Source: Chloroflexota bacterium (GTDB lineage Bacteria > Chloroflexota > Limnocylindria > P2-11E). Taken from it: a DNA stretch of 64,000 bases. The DNA lies in contig VBFY01000059.1 of the NCBI GenBank assembly GCA_005889405.1, forward strand, positions 47,373 through 111,372, read 5' to 3'. Both the position numbers and the translations under genes were made by a program. Under the pieces are notes generated by a model. It saw only the letters and a program-made list of their open reading frames with translations, did no database searches and had not been told where the DNA came from. Positions 46,796-53,984 of this stretch are shown one piece after another; within the stretch, counting starts at the first letter, position 1, and each line of letters opens with the position of its first letter.

Positions 46796-47565
46796 GCGAT
46801 CGTGCGGATGAGCGCGTCGATCGCCCGCAGGGTCGGCGCGCGCGTGGCGAACTGATCTTCGGCGAGGTATGGATCGATCGGGATCGCTCCGAGCAAAGGA
46901 AGTCCCGCACGCTCCGCGATCAGGGCCGCGTCCTCCTCGGCCACACCGACGACCACGAGGCCCGCGGGACACGGGACATCGCGCACGAGCGCGAGCGAGC
47001 AGAACACTGCCTGAAGCTGCGAAGCCCGCGCGCCGGCGACGACGCAAAGCCGATCGACGCGCGAGAGGAGTCCGGCGTCGAGGCTGTTGGCTCCGACACC
47101 CAGATCGAGGACCACCGGCGCGCCACCGCTGAGCGCGTCGATGACCTGGGTGGCGCGGTCGATATCCAGGCGGCCGCGCAGCGCCGCCGAACCAGGGAGA
47201 AACGGAACGGCGGACCAGCGTGAGACCAGCGCATGCTCGCGGCCCGGTTGCACGAGCGCGTCGGCGATGGTCGCGGCCTCGATGCGGGCGCGGAGGGCTA
47301 GGGACGGTGCCCAGCGGTCGAGGTCCACGAGGAGCGGGGCGCGTCCACCCGCGGCCGAGCGATGGGCGACCAGTCCCGCGGTCGTGCTACCACCGACGCC
47401 ACCGACCAGCGACCAGAACGCGACGCGACGGCCCTGGACCAGCGCGGCTGGCCGTGTCGGACGGAGTGGCTCGATCGGATCGGTGCGCCCCGTTGCCTCG
47501 CGCATGAAGGTCAACGCGAGATCGGCGATCGGGCTCGCATCGAGCCACGCGCGGATACGACTCAT
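46792..47565 (-). CDS. cpaE: CpaE/TadZ-like ParA/MinD-family protein with atypical Walker A
   Basis: FWSLVGGVGGSTTAGLVAHRSAAGGRAPLLVDLDRWAPSLALRA; operon position. Confidence 0.8.
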   Translation of the reverse strand: MSRIRAWLDASPIADLALTFMREATGRTDPIEPLRPTRPAALVQGRRVAFWSLVGGVGGSTTAGLVAHRSAAGGRAPLLVDLDRWAPSLALRARIEAATIADALVQPGREHALVSRWSAVPFLPGSAALRGRLDIDRATQVIDALSGGAPVVLDLGVGANSLDAGLLSRVDRLCVVAGARASQLQAVFCSLALVRDVPCPAGLVVVGVAEEDAALIAERAGLPLLGAIPIDPYLAEDQFATRAPTLRAIDALIRTIA

Positions 47566-48125
47566 GTGAACGCCCAGCGTTCGATCGCGCCGTCGCTGAC
47601 GTACGTCCAACGCATTGCCTGGCGGTCGACGGCGGTGTGATCGAACACCACCGGTCGCAGCCGAACTCGCGCTCGGGCGGCGCGCAGCGACGCGACCGAG
47701 CACCAGACGATCCTGCGCCAACCCAGGATCGCGTCCTCGTCCCGCAGCAGCCGCCGGCAGGTGTTCCGCGCGGCGCGCGTCGGAGGCAGCCACGGTAGGC
47801 GATTCCGCATCAGTGCCGCGCTCGCCTCGCTGAGCGAGATCTGCCGAAGCTCGATGACATCGAAGGCACCGAACGCCTCAGCGAGCGGCGTCAGGTCGAA
47901 GGCGATCGATGGTCGCAGCTCCTTGTCCGGCCCTGGGACAACGGCGCACCGTGTGACGCGGATGCCTGCCAGCGCGAGCCGATAGCTGGCGTCACCGATG
48001 CCACGCTCTGTCTCGAGATATGTGCCCGACGCCGCTCGTGTGAGCTTGCCGCTGCCCAGCCGCGCGAGCTGCGCGTCGAAGCTCGTGGGTCTGACACCTT
48101 CGAGTCGAAACGTGGCTGCGGCCAT
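47562..48125 (-). CDS. Uncharacterised protein embedded in tad operon
   Basis: 187-aa ORF overlapping both neighbours by 1 and 4 nt; no family recognised. Confidence 0.75.
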   Translation of the reverse strand: MAAATFRLEGVRPTSFDAQLARLGSGKLTRAASGTYLETERGIGDASYRLALAGIRVTRCAVVPGPDKELRPSIAFDLTPLAEAFGAFDVIELRQISLSEASAALMRNRLPWLPPTRAARNTCRRLLRDEDAILGWRRIVWCSVASLRAARARVRLRPVVFDHTAVDRQAMRWTYVSDGAIERWAFT

Positions 48126-48766
48126 CAGTGCGCCGAGCTGAAAGCAAGCACGAAGGTACTCGTTGCGATGCGGTCGGCGAATCGGATCTCGTCCGATGGC
48201 GCGATCGCGATGATCACGCTTCCGATGCGGTCGACCGAGACGGTGGCGTCTGGTCGTCGCGGCTGGTACGGCGCACCGGACTCCGACCGCACGTCAAGGA
48301 CAAGAGCATCCGCGGCGAGCAGTTCCACGGTGCGACCCGCCGGGGCCCGACCGATGAGCGGCACGGCGATGACGTCGACTCGTGCCCCGGGCGCGATCGC
48401 GCCGCCGACCGCGCTCACGGCGACCACCGGTATCGCAACGGCTCGTTCGCCGGGCCGAAGCGTAAGGCCGGTGTGGAAGACCGCGGCATCGGCGGCCAGC
48501 GCGTGTGACACCAGTGGTTGGCCCTGCCACAGCGGTGCGATCGGGACGCGTCCGATGGCTTCGTCGGCGCTCGAAATGGCGCCGGCCGGAAGCGCGTCCG
48601 GCGGGACCGATCGCACCTCGAGATCCTCCGCGCTGAGCGGTCTGATCGCCGCGACATCCTGGGCGGCGACGATCATGGAAACGCGCTGTGCGCCGATGTA
48701 ATAGAGCGCTCCCGCGATGCAACCGGCGATGAGCGCCAACACGAGCAGCGATTTGCGAGCGATCAA
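48125..48766 (-). CDS. cpaB: CpaB/RcpC-like SAF-domain pilus assembly protein
   Basis: VAAQDVAAIRPLSAEDLEVRSVPPDALPAGAISSADEAIGRV...QPLV; TTG start overlapping upstream TGA. Confidence 0.85.
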   Translation of the reverse strand: MIARKSLLVLALIAGCIAGALYYIGAQRVSMIVAAQDVAAIRPLSAEDLEVRSVPPDALPAGAISSADEAIGRVPIAPLWQGQPLVSHALAADAAVFHTGLTLRPGERAVAIPVVAVSAVGGAIAPGARVDVIAVPLIGRAPAGRTVELLAADALVLDVRSESGAPYQPRRPDATVSVDRIGSVIIAIAPSDEIRFADRIATSTFVLAFSSAH

Positions 48767-49668
48767 TCGATGAGTGCGGGCGACCGCACCGTGATGGTGA
48801 TCTCGGCGTCGAGGCGTTCCATCGGTGCTACCTCGGTGAAGATCTCGAAGCGCAGCGACCACCGCACTCCATGGATAGGCATCCGAAGCCACTGCGCCGC
48901 CAACGGCTCGCTAGCGCCGGTGGTCGCGGAGACGTAGTCGGGCGTGGCCGACAGAAGGCGCCATGACCGGACCGCGACCGCGGCGTCGTTCGCGTATGCG
49001 CGCGGCCAGAAATAGATCAGTCGCCCGCGAAGAATCTCCGCGGAGCGAAGCGTCGGACCATCCGCTGCGAGCGCGACGCCTGCGCGCAGCGTTGGAGCGA
49101 CCGGCGCGATGGGAGGCTGTGGTCTGAACGACGGCGTGGGCGTGGCGCCGCCACGAGCGTCACTTGGACCAACGACGGGAGCGGACGTGGCGGCCGGTGA
49201 CGATGTCGCCGGACGCGGAGACGAGAGCGATGCCCGTCGCCTCGTCTCGGAGTCGTCCTGGAAGAACACGATGCTCACGGGCAGGTACCCACCTGCGGTG
49301 AGCACGAAGTTCTCGTAATACGTTCCGGCGAGCGCGCGGCCATCCGTCAACGTGCCGCGTCCGTTGAAAGCCGTGCCATCGAATGCACTCGAAGCGCCTG
49401 TGTCGACGCTGTCGATCACACGCGCGTATGTGCCCGTGGACTCATGTACGGTGGCCGTCGAGTACGTCGTCGTCGCATCACTCGTTGCGACAACGTCTGC
49501 GACGTAGGTGTCGGTCACGTAATACAGGCCAGCGGGCACCACAAATGCGACCGGATCGGGAGTTGGGACGACTGGTGGCGCCTCGTGCTCGAATGGCTCG
49601 CGCGCCTGCGCCTGGATCGCCGGTATGAGAGCGACCGCCAATACCAGCGTCGCCGCGTGCTTCTTCAT
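48763..49668 (-). CDS. Secreted hypothetical protein embedded in tad operon
   Basis: Signal peptide MKKHAATLVLAVALIPAIQAQA; Thr/Ser-rich body; ATGA overlap with upstream gene. Confidence 0.75.
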   Translation of the reverse strand: MKKHAATLVLAVALIPAIQAQAREPFEHEAPPVVPTPDPVAFVVPAGLYYVTDTYVADVVATSDATTTYSTATVHESTGTYARVIDSVDTGASSAFDGTAFNGRGTLTDGRALAGTYYENFVLTAGGYLPVSIVFFQDDSETRRRASLSSPRPATSSPAATSAPVVGPSDARGGATPTPSFRPQPPIAPVAPTLRAGVALAADGPTLRSAEILRGRLIYFWPRAYANDAAVAVRSWRLLSATPDYVSATTGASEPLAAQWLRMPIHGVRWSLRFEIFTEVAPMERLDAEITITVRSPALID

Positions 49669-50144
49669 CGCGGCGAACTCGCCGCGCGGATCGTGATCGT
49701 CGTGACCGCGGGCATGAAGATCACCGCGAAGCCGGGTGTCTTCACCGGTACCGAAGCGATCAGCCGTACGGTCGGGCGCTCGTAGCGCGTGCCGGTGTGT
49801 GGATCGATGGCGGGCGCGGTCGGGAAGCTCGCGATGTCTGCCGACGCTGCGATCTCGGCTACGCTCGCAGCGAGGGCCGGCGCGGTCGCGTACATGTTTC
49901 GCGCGAAGTAGTCGCGCGCGGTATCGGCTGCGTTTGCGGCGAGCCGCAGCGTCCCCGTGCGCTCGAGCTCGGTTTGGTCCTGATCGTTGACCGCTACGAG
50001 CGTCGCGAGGTCGGCGGCCGCTGCCACTCGATACGCGACGGCGCGCAGGGCGCCAAACTCGAGCGCGCCCGCAAGGACGACGAGCAGCAGAGGCAACATC
50101 ACGAGCGTCGTCACGGCTGCCGTGCCGCCGTCGTCGTGGATCAT
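49665..50144 (-). CDS. TadE/TadG-like pseudopilin
   Basis: DDGGTAAVTTLVMLPLLLVVLAGALEFGALRAVAYRVAAAADLATL. Confidence 0.85.
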   Translation of the reverse strand: MIHDDGGTAAVTTLVMLPLLLVVLAGALEFGALRAVAYRVAAAADLATLVAVNDQDQTELERTGTLRLAANAADTARDYFARNMYATAPALAASVAEIAASADIASFPTAPAIDPHTGTRYERPTVRLIASVPVKTPGFAVIFMPAVTTITIRAASSPR

Positions 50145-50536
50145 CGGTTGACCTCACCGCGCGCGACAGCCGTGGATCGCACCGCGACCGTCGTCGTGAA
50201 CACGAACGGGAGGGCGATGCGCTCCTCGGTCTGGAGCGAGACACGCACCGGTTCCCGCCACAACACGTCCGAGGGCTCGACCGCCACGACGACTCGGGAA
50301 GGTTCGATGCCGACCAGTCGGAGCTGGTCCTGGACGTAAGAGCGAAGCTCAGGTCGGTCGCCGCCGAGCTCGCCCGCATAGCGCGCGGCCTGAAGCGTGA
50401 CTCCGTCTTGCGCGAGCCACCGCTGCGTCAGCCAGCCGAATTCGAGGATCGCGAACAGTAGGGGCACGAGGATGACGACCATCAGCGTCGTCTCGAGCGT
50501 CGCAAGCCCCTGCTCGTCGCCGCGCCAGCGTGTCAT
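50141..50536 (-). CDS. tadE: TadE-like pseudopilin
   Basis: DEQGLATLETTLMVVILVPLLFAILEFGWLTQRWLAQDG. Confidence 0.88.
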   Translation of the reverse strand: MTRWRGDEQGLATLETTLMVVILVPLLFAILEFGWLTQRWLAQDGVTLQAARYAGELGGDRPELRSYVQDQLRLVGIEPSRVVVAVEPSDVLWREPVRVSLQTEERIALPFVFTTTVAVRSTAVARGEVNR

Positions 50537-50703
50537 CGGACGATCTGCATCTGGGTCACGAGCGCCTGCAGTCGCGTGACCAATCCGTTGTTCCACGCGG
50601 ACACGCCAACGACCAGCGTCCCGAGGATGACGGCGGCCCCGATGACGTATTCGATCGTGGCCAGCCCGTCATGTTCGAAATAGAAGCGACGCGACCACCG
50701 CAT
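50533..50703 (-). CDS. flp: Flp-type IVb pilin, 56 aa (not in the ORF track)
   Basis: Manual translation MRWSRRFYFEHDGLATIEYVIGAAVILGTLVVGVSAWNNGLVTRLQALVTQMQIVR: basic leader, Gly then LATIEY; ATGA overlap with tadE. Confidence 0.9.
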   Translation of the reverse strand: MRWSRRFYFEHDGLATIEYVIGAAVILGTLVVGVSAWNNGLVTRLQALVTQMQIVR

Positions 50704-50708
50704 GTGAG

Positions 50709-50733
50709 CCTCCCGACGTGTGTCGTCGGGAGG
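50709..50733 (-). promoter_or_regulatory. Hairpin sequestering the flp Shine-Dalgarno
   Basis: CCTCCCGACG-ACACA-CGTCGGGAGG (minus strand), perfect 10-bp stem; GGGAGG in the 3' arm lies 5 nt before the ATG. Confidence 0.75.
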
Positions 50734-50785
50734 TTCGCTTCAGCTCAACGTGTGCGCGATGACGTTCCGGGCCGGTACGACGGTA

Positions 50786-51178
50786 CTAGCGCCGCCCGAG
50801 GGCCTTCTCCGCTTTGCGCGCGTCTTTCACGCCGAACGCGAGCGTGACGGTCCCACGGCCAGGCGCGAGCACGTACTCGGAGGCGATGTTCACCTTCGCC
50901 TTGGCGAGCTTCGATGTCACGCGCGCGAGCGTGCCGGGCTTGTCGGAGACGCGCACCTCGATCGCCTTCCGCTCCGTCGCCCGGAGCCCGGCCTTCTTGA
51001 GCGCGCGGCGCGCCTTCGTCGCGTCCTTGTCCTTCACCACGAAACCAACGGTCCCCTTGCCGCCACCGGTCGAGGCCGCGGTGCCCCAGAGATTCACGCC
51101 ACCATCCGCGAGCGCCTGCGCCGCGGCCGCGAGCGAACCCGGTCGATCCCTGAGCTTCACGATGAATTCAGTCGCCAT
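50786..51178 (-). CDS. Tandem ACT-domain regulatory protein
   Basis: FIVKLRDRPGSLAAAAQALADGGVNLWGTA and IEVRVSDKPGTLARVTSKLAKAKVNI. Confidence 0.88.
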   Translation of the reverse strand: MATEFIVKLRDRPGSLAAAAQALADGGVNLWGTAASTGGGKGTVGFVVKDKDATKARRALKKAGLRATERKAIEVRVSDKPGTLARVTSKLAKAKVNIASEYVLAPGRGTVTLAFGVKDARKAEKALGRR

Positions 51179-51264
51179 GTACGTCCTCCCCGTTCGCTGT
51201 CATGCGAGTTCTTGACGATTCTGGACACTTGCGTCAAGCCGGTCGGCTGATAGTGTGCGCCGGA

Positions 51265-51732
51265 GTGTCCGATCGCGGACGGGTGGGGGAGGCGAGGGAT
51301 TTCGCCTACGACGCTGCCCACGCGCGGCGACAGGCGCTCGGCCGCATCCTCCGTCCGCGCGCCGACTCGATCCAGGACAACACCCTCGGACAGGCCTATC
51401 GGGCGACGAACTTCCTCGGCCTGGGCACCCTCGCGGCGAAGCGCTGGGCGGCGATCAGCAGCCGCGCCATGCCGACCTGCCTCGACGCCCTCGAGGCGGA
51501 CGACGCGAGGCGCATCGTCCTGCTGGACCAGGCCGGTGAGTTCATCCATGAGCTCCGAGCCGCCGGCTTCCAGCGTTTCGCGATGAAACCGCTGACGAGC
51601 CTGGGCTTCCGTCTCGCTCTTCGCGAGGTGAAGGCGCATGCGCCTGCCGAGGGCTTCGATCCCGAGGAGCTCGAGGACGAGCTGCGGGTCTTCCAGCGCG
51701 CCTTCGAGGCGCGGATCATCTACCGCACCTAG
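51265..51732 (+). CDS. Conserved hypothetical protein
   Basis: ORF 51202..51732 with GTG start proposed at VSDRGRVGEARDF; no family recognised. Confidence 0.6.
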   Translation: MSDRGRVGEARDFAYDAAHARRQALGRILRPRADSIQDNTLGQAYRATNFLGLGTLAAKRWAAISSRAMPTCLDALEADDARRIVLLDQAGEFIHELRAAGFQRFAMKPLTSLGFRLALREVKAHAPAEGFDPEELEDELRVFQRAFEARIIYRT

Positions 51733-51740
51733 CGGGCAAC

Positions 51741-51761
51741 GGCCCTCGATCGTCGAGGGCC
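51741..51761. terminator. Perfect 9-bp stem / 3-nt loop hairpin at the 3' end of 51265..51732
   Basis: GGCCCTCGA-TCG-TCGAGGGCC; no U-tract on either side. Confidence 0.5.
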
Positions 51762-51874
51762 GCTCGCGGGGGGTGGGGCCGGAAAGGTCTCAGCCGGGAA
51801 CGCTGTCTTTCTACGGCTCGGTGGCGCGAACCTAAAGCCCTACGTTCGGGGGGCAACAAAACGTAAACGCCACC
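51762..51874 (-). ncRNA. Candidate structured RNA in convergent intergenic region
   Basis: Minus strand: GGTGGCG...CGCCACC closing stem around TACGTT-TTGTTGCCCCCCG-AACGTA; AGCCG...CGGCT stem; second C6 run near GGCC...GGCC. Confidence 0.35.
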
Positions 51875-51915
51875 GCTTGGGGCGGAAAACTTGGCAGACG
51901 ATCAAGCCGACGCGG

Positions 51916-52518
51916 CTACTGCGCCTTCGCGATCCCCTCGCGGATGACGCCCTGGTCCATCACCTCGCCGCGCTCGACGTGCCGGACGACGCCCTGCGCG
52001 TCGATGAAGAACGTGACCGGCAGACCGACGACGCCGTAGCGGCGCGTCGTCTGCCCGTCGAGATCGAGGATCGGATCGAGACGGTCGAGCGCCAGCTGAT
52101 CGAAGAACGAGCGCGCCCGCGCGCCGTCCTCCTGCAGATCGACCGCGAGGAAGACCGCATCGCTGCCCCGCGCGACGCTGTTCAGGGCGGGCATCTCGGT
52201 GCGGCACGGTTTGCACCAGCTCGCCCAGAAGTTCAACACGACCACCTTCCCACGCAGGCTCGCGAGCGTGCGCGTCGAGCCGTCGGGCGCGTTCCACTCG
52301 AAATCCGGCGCCTGCGCGCCGATGCGCCCGGCCATGTTCGGACCGTCGATCTGCCGGCGGATGACGCCGACCTGCGTCGGTCCGGCCGTGGCCTGGTTCA
52401 TCGGGAGCGACGGCCATACCAGCGCGGCCAGCGACGCGAGCGCGATCGCGCCGACGACGATGGCGGTCACGACGCGCGGCATCCGCGGTCGGTAATCCAG
52501 GGTGACATCTTCGGTCAC
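51916..52518 (-). CDS. TlpA/ResA-like membrane-anchored thioredoxin
   Basis: LRGKVVVLNFWASWCKPCRTEMPAL; YGVVGLPVTFFID. Confidence 0.95.
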   Translation of the reverse strand: MTEDVTLDYRPRMPRVVTAIVVGAIALASLAALVWPSLPMNQATAGPTQVGVIRRQIDGPNMAGRIGAQAPDFEWNAPDGSTRTLASLRGKVVVLNFWASWCKPCRTEMPALNSVARGSDAVFLAVDLQEDGARARSFFDQLALDRLDPILDLDGQTTRRYGVVGLPVTFFIDAQGVVRHVERGEVMDQGVIREGIAKAQ

Positions 52519-52627
52519 GTGAGTAGCCTAGGGCGGTCCCAAACCGCTCCTCGTGGCTTTCGCGTTGGTGCGACCACTTCTGGGCGGTGGCATAGTCAGC
52601 CGGACGATCAAAGCGAGGAGGACGGCC

Positions 52628-52702
52628 ATGGCCTGCGCCTGCGGAGCGTGTTGCGGCCAATGCTGTTCTGGAACGAAGACCCCGAAGCCACAACCGAAGT
52701 AG
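52628..52702 (+). CDS. Cys-rich 24-aa microprotein MACACGACCGQCCSGTKTPKPQPK (not in the ORF track)
   Basis: AGGAGG Shine-Dalgarno 6 nt before ATG; 6 Cys in 24 aa; followed by terminator-like hairpin 52726..52753. Confidence 0.65.
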   Translation: MACACGACCGQCCSGTKTPKPQPK

Positions 52703-52725
52703 CCACCGCGACTGCTGGACCATTG

Positions 52726-52753
52726 GAACGCGGCCCGGTCGGGGGCCGCGTTC
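52726..52753 (+). terminator. Rho-independent-type terminator hairpin after the Cys-rich microprotein
   Basis: GAACGCGGCCC-GGTCGG-GGGCCGCGTTC followed by TTCGTTT. Confidence 0.7.
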
Positions 52754-52758
52754 TTCGT

Positions 52759-53247
52759 TTGACCATATCCACGGCCAAGAGCGGGGGTTTGGTGTTGCTC
52801 GCCGCGGTCCTCCTGGGTGCCTGCGCCGGCGGCGCGGGAGCGAACACCGCACACATGATCGCGTTCGTGGACGTCGCGTCGGCCGCGACCTCGCGTCATG
52901 TAGGGGGTCCGGCGCTCATCGTGGGCACGTCTGACGGCGCGCGGGCAACGATCGCATCCCTTCGGCCCGGGCTGACCCGACTCGACGGCGTCGTCCTCGT
53001 CGCGGTGTTCGAGGGACAGCAACCCACGGGTGGTTTCAGCATCCGCGTCACCAGGATCGAACGCGACGGCGGTAGGCTGATCGTGCGCGCCGTATTTGGA
53101 AAGCCACTGGACAACTCGACCAACACCGAAGCGCCTACCTCGCCGACCCACATCGTGTCCATTGCGGGCTCGGAGATCTCCGGTGTGCGCGAGGCCGTAT
53201 TGGTCGACGAAACGGGGGCGGAGCGAGCGCGCGCGAACCTTACCTAA
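52759..53247 (+). CDS. PrcB-like domain lipoprotein (start tentative)
   Basis: Lipobox LLGAC; VVLVAVFEGQQPTGGFSIRVTRIERDGGRLIVRAVF...PTSPTHIVSI. Confidence 0.6.
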   Translation: MTISTAKSGGLVLLAAVLLGACAGGAGANTAHMIAFVDVASAATSRHVGGPALIVGTSDGARATIASLRPGLTRLDGVVLVAVFEGQQPTGGFSIRVTRIERDGGRLIVRAVFGKPLDNSTNTEAPTSPTHIVSIAGSEISGVREAVLVDETGAERARANLT

Positions 53248-53271
53248 CAGTTCAACAGACGCGTCACGACG

Positions 53272-53454
53272 CTAGTGCATCATCGGCATATCAGGCATGT
53301 GCATGGCGCCGCCCATCATTGGCGAACAGCTCGCCGCCATGGCGACGCCCATGAAGACCCACGGGATGAGCGTCGCGACGATCAGCACAACGAGAACTGC
53401 GAGTAGCACCCGCGCCCAGATAGGCCAGGATTCCTGTGCGGTCTGCTGGATCAT
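53272..53454 (-). CDS. Single-TM microprotein with Met/His-rich tail
   Basis: MIQQTAQESWPIWARVLLAVLVVLIVATLIPWVFMGVAMAASCSPMMGGAMHMPDMPMMH; GAGGTGG Shine-Dalgarno. Confidence 0.7.
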   Translation of the reverse strand: MIQQTAQESWPIWARVLLAVLVVLIVATLIPWVFMGVAMAASCSPMMGGAMHMPDMPMMH

Positions 53455-53474
53455 CGGTCCACCTCGTCTTGAAT

Positions 53475-53945
53475 CTAACCTGGCGGCAGCGGGGTCTTCG
53501 CGGACGGGCCACGGTCGCCCCAGCGCTGATCGATGGTCGCCCGGATGGTGTTGAGCGCGATCCCTTGCTTTCGGAGTTCCATCACGTCACGCGTGATGCC
53601 GGTGCAGATATCTCAGCCGAAGGACATCGCGTCGAGGCGGATCCGCCCATCGGCATAGACCTCCCGCACGTAGCAATCAAAGTTCGACGTGTGGCCGGCG
53701 TTTACACAGCCGCAAAAGCAGGGTATGTACTGCAAAACCGCGTGGTTCGCGGCCGCGTATTCATAGAGCTCCTGCGTCGCGGCGGGAAGCTGGCGAAACT
53801 CGTCGGGCCATTCATCCTTCGCCGGATCGGCGTAGAGCTGGACCAACGCGTCTCCGGGACGGCTTGGTCCGGCCTCACCGCAGGCAGAGACAAGGAGGGT
53901 ACTTCCCGCGAACGGGAGAAAACGACGCCGCCGCACGAGCTCCAT
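53475..53945 (-). CDS. PCYCGC/CYCXC-family lipoprotein, candidate selenoprotein with in-frame TGA at 53613..53615
   Basis: LQYIPCFCGCVNAGHTSNFDCYVREVYADGRIRLDAMSFG-U-DICTGITRDVMELRKQGIALNTIRATIDQRWG; family similarity continues on both sides of the TGA, U replaces the first Cys of GCxxC. Confidence 0.82.
53580..53598 (-). promoter_or_regulatory. Candidate bacterial SECIS hairpin
   Basis: CATCACG-CGTGA-CGTGATG, perfect 7-bp stem starting 14 nt after the TGA; apical loop starts after 21 nt and has G at loop position 2. Confidence 0.65.
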
Positions 53946-53984
53946 GGTAGGCGCGAGCCGGGGCGCCGAAGATACATTTCCGAC

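Noticed and set aside
51741-51874. c-di-AMP (ydaO), TPP or cobalamin riboswitch
   Set aside because: Core conserved motifs are not visible, and neither strand leads into a start codon close downstream.
53613-53615. TGA as simple nonsense mutation or pseudogene
   Set aside because: Downstream frame remains open, matches the family C-terminus, has a correctly placed hairpin, and ends just before a well-spaced Shine-Dalgarno of the next gene. Sequencing error cannot be fully excluded.
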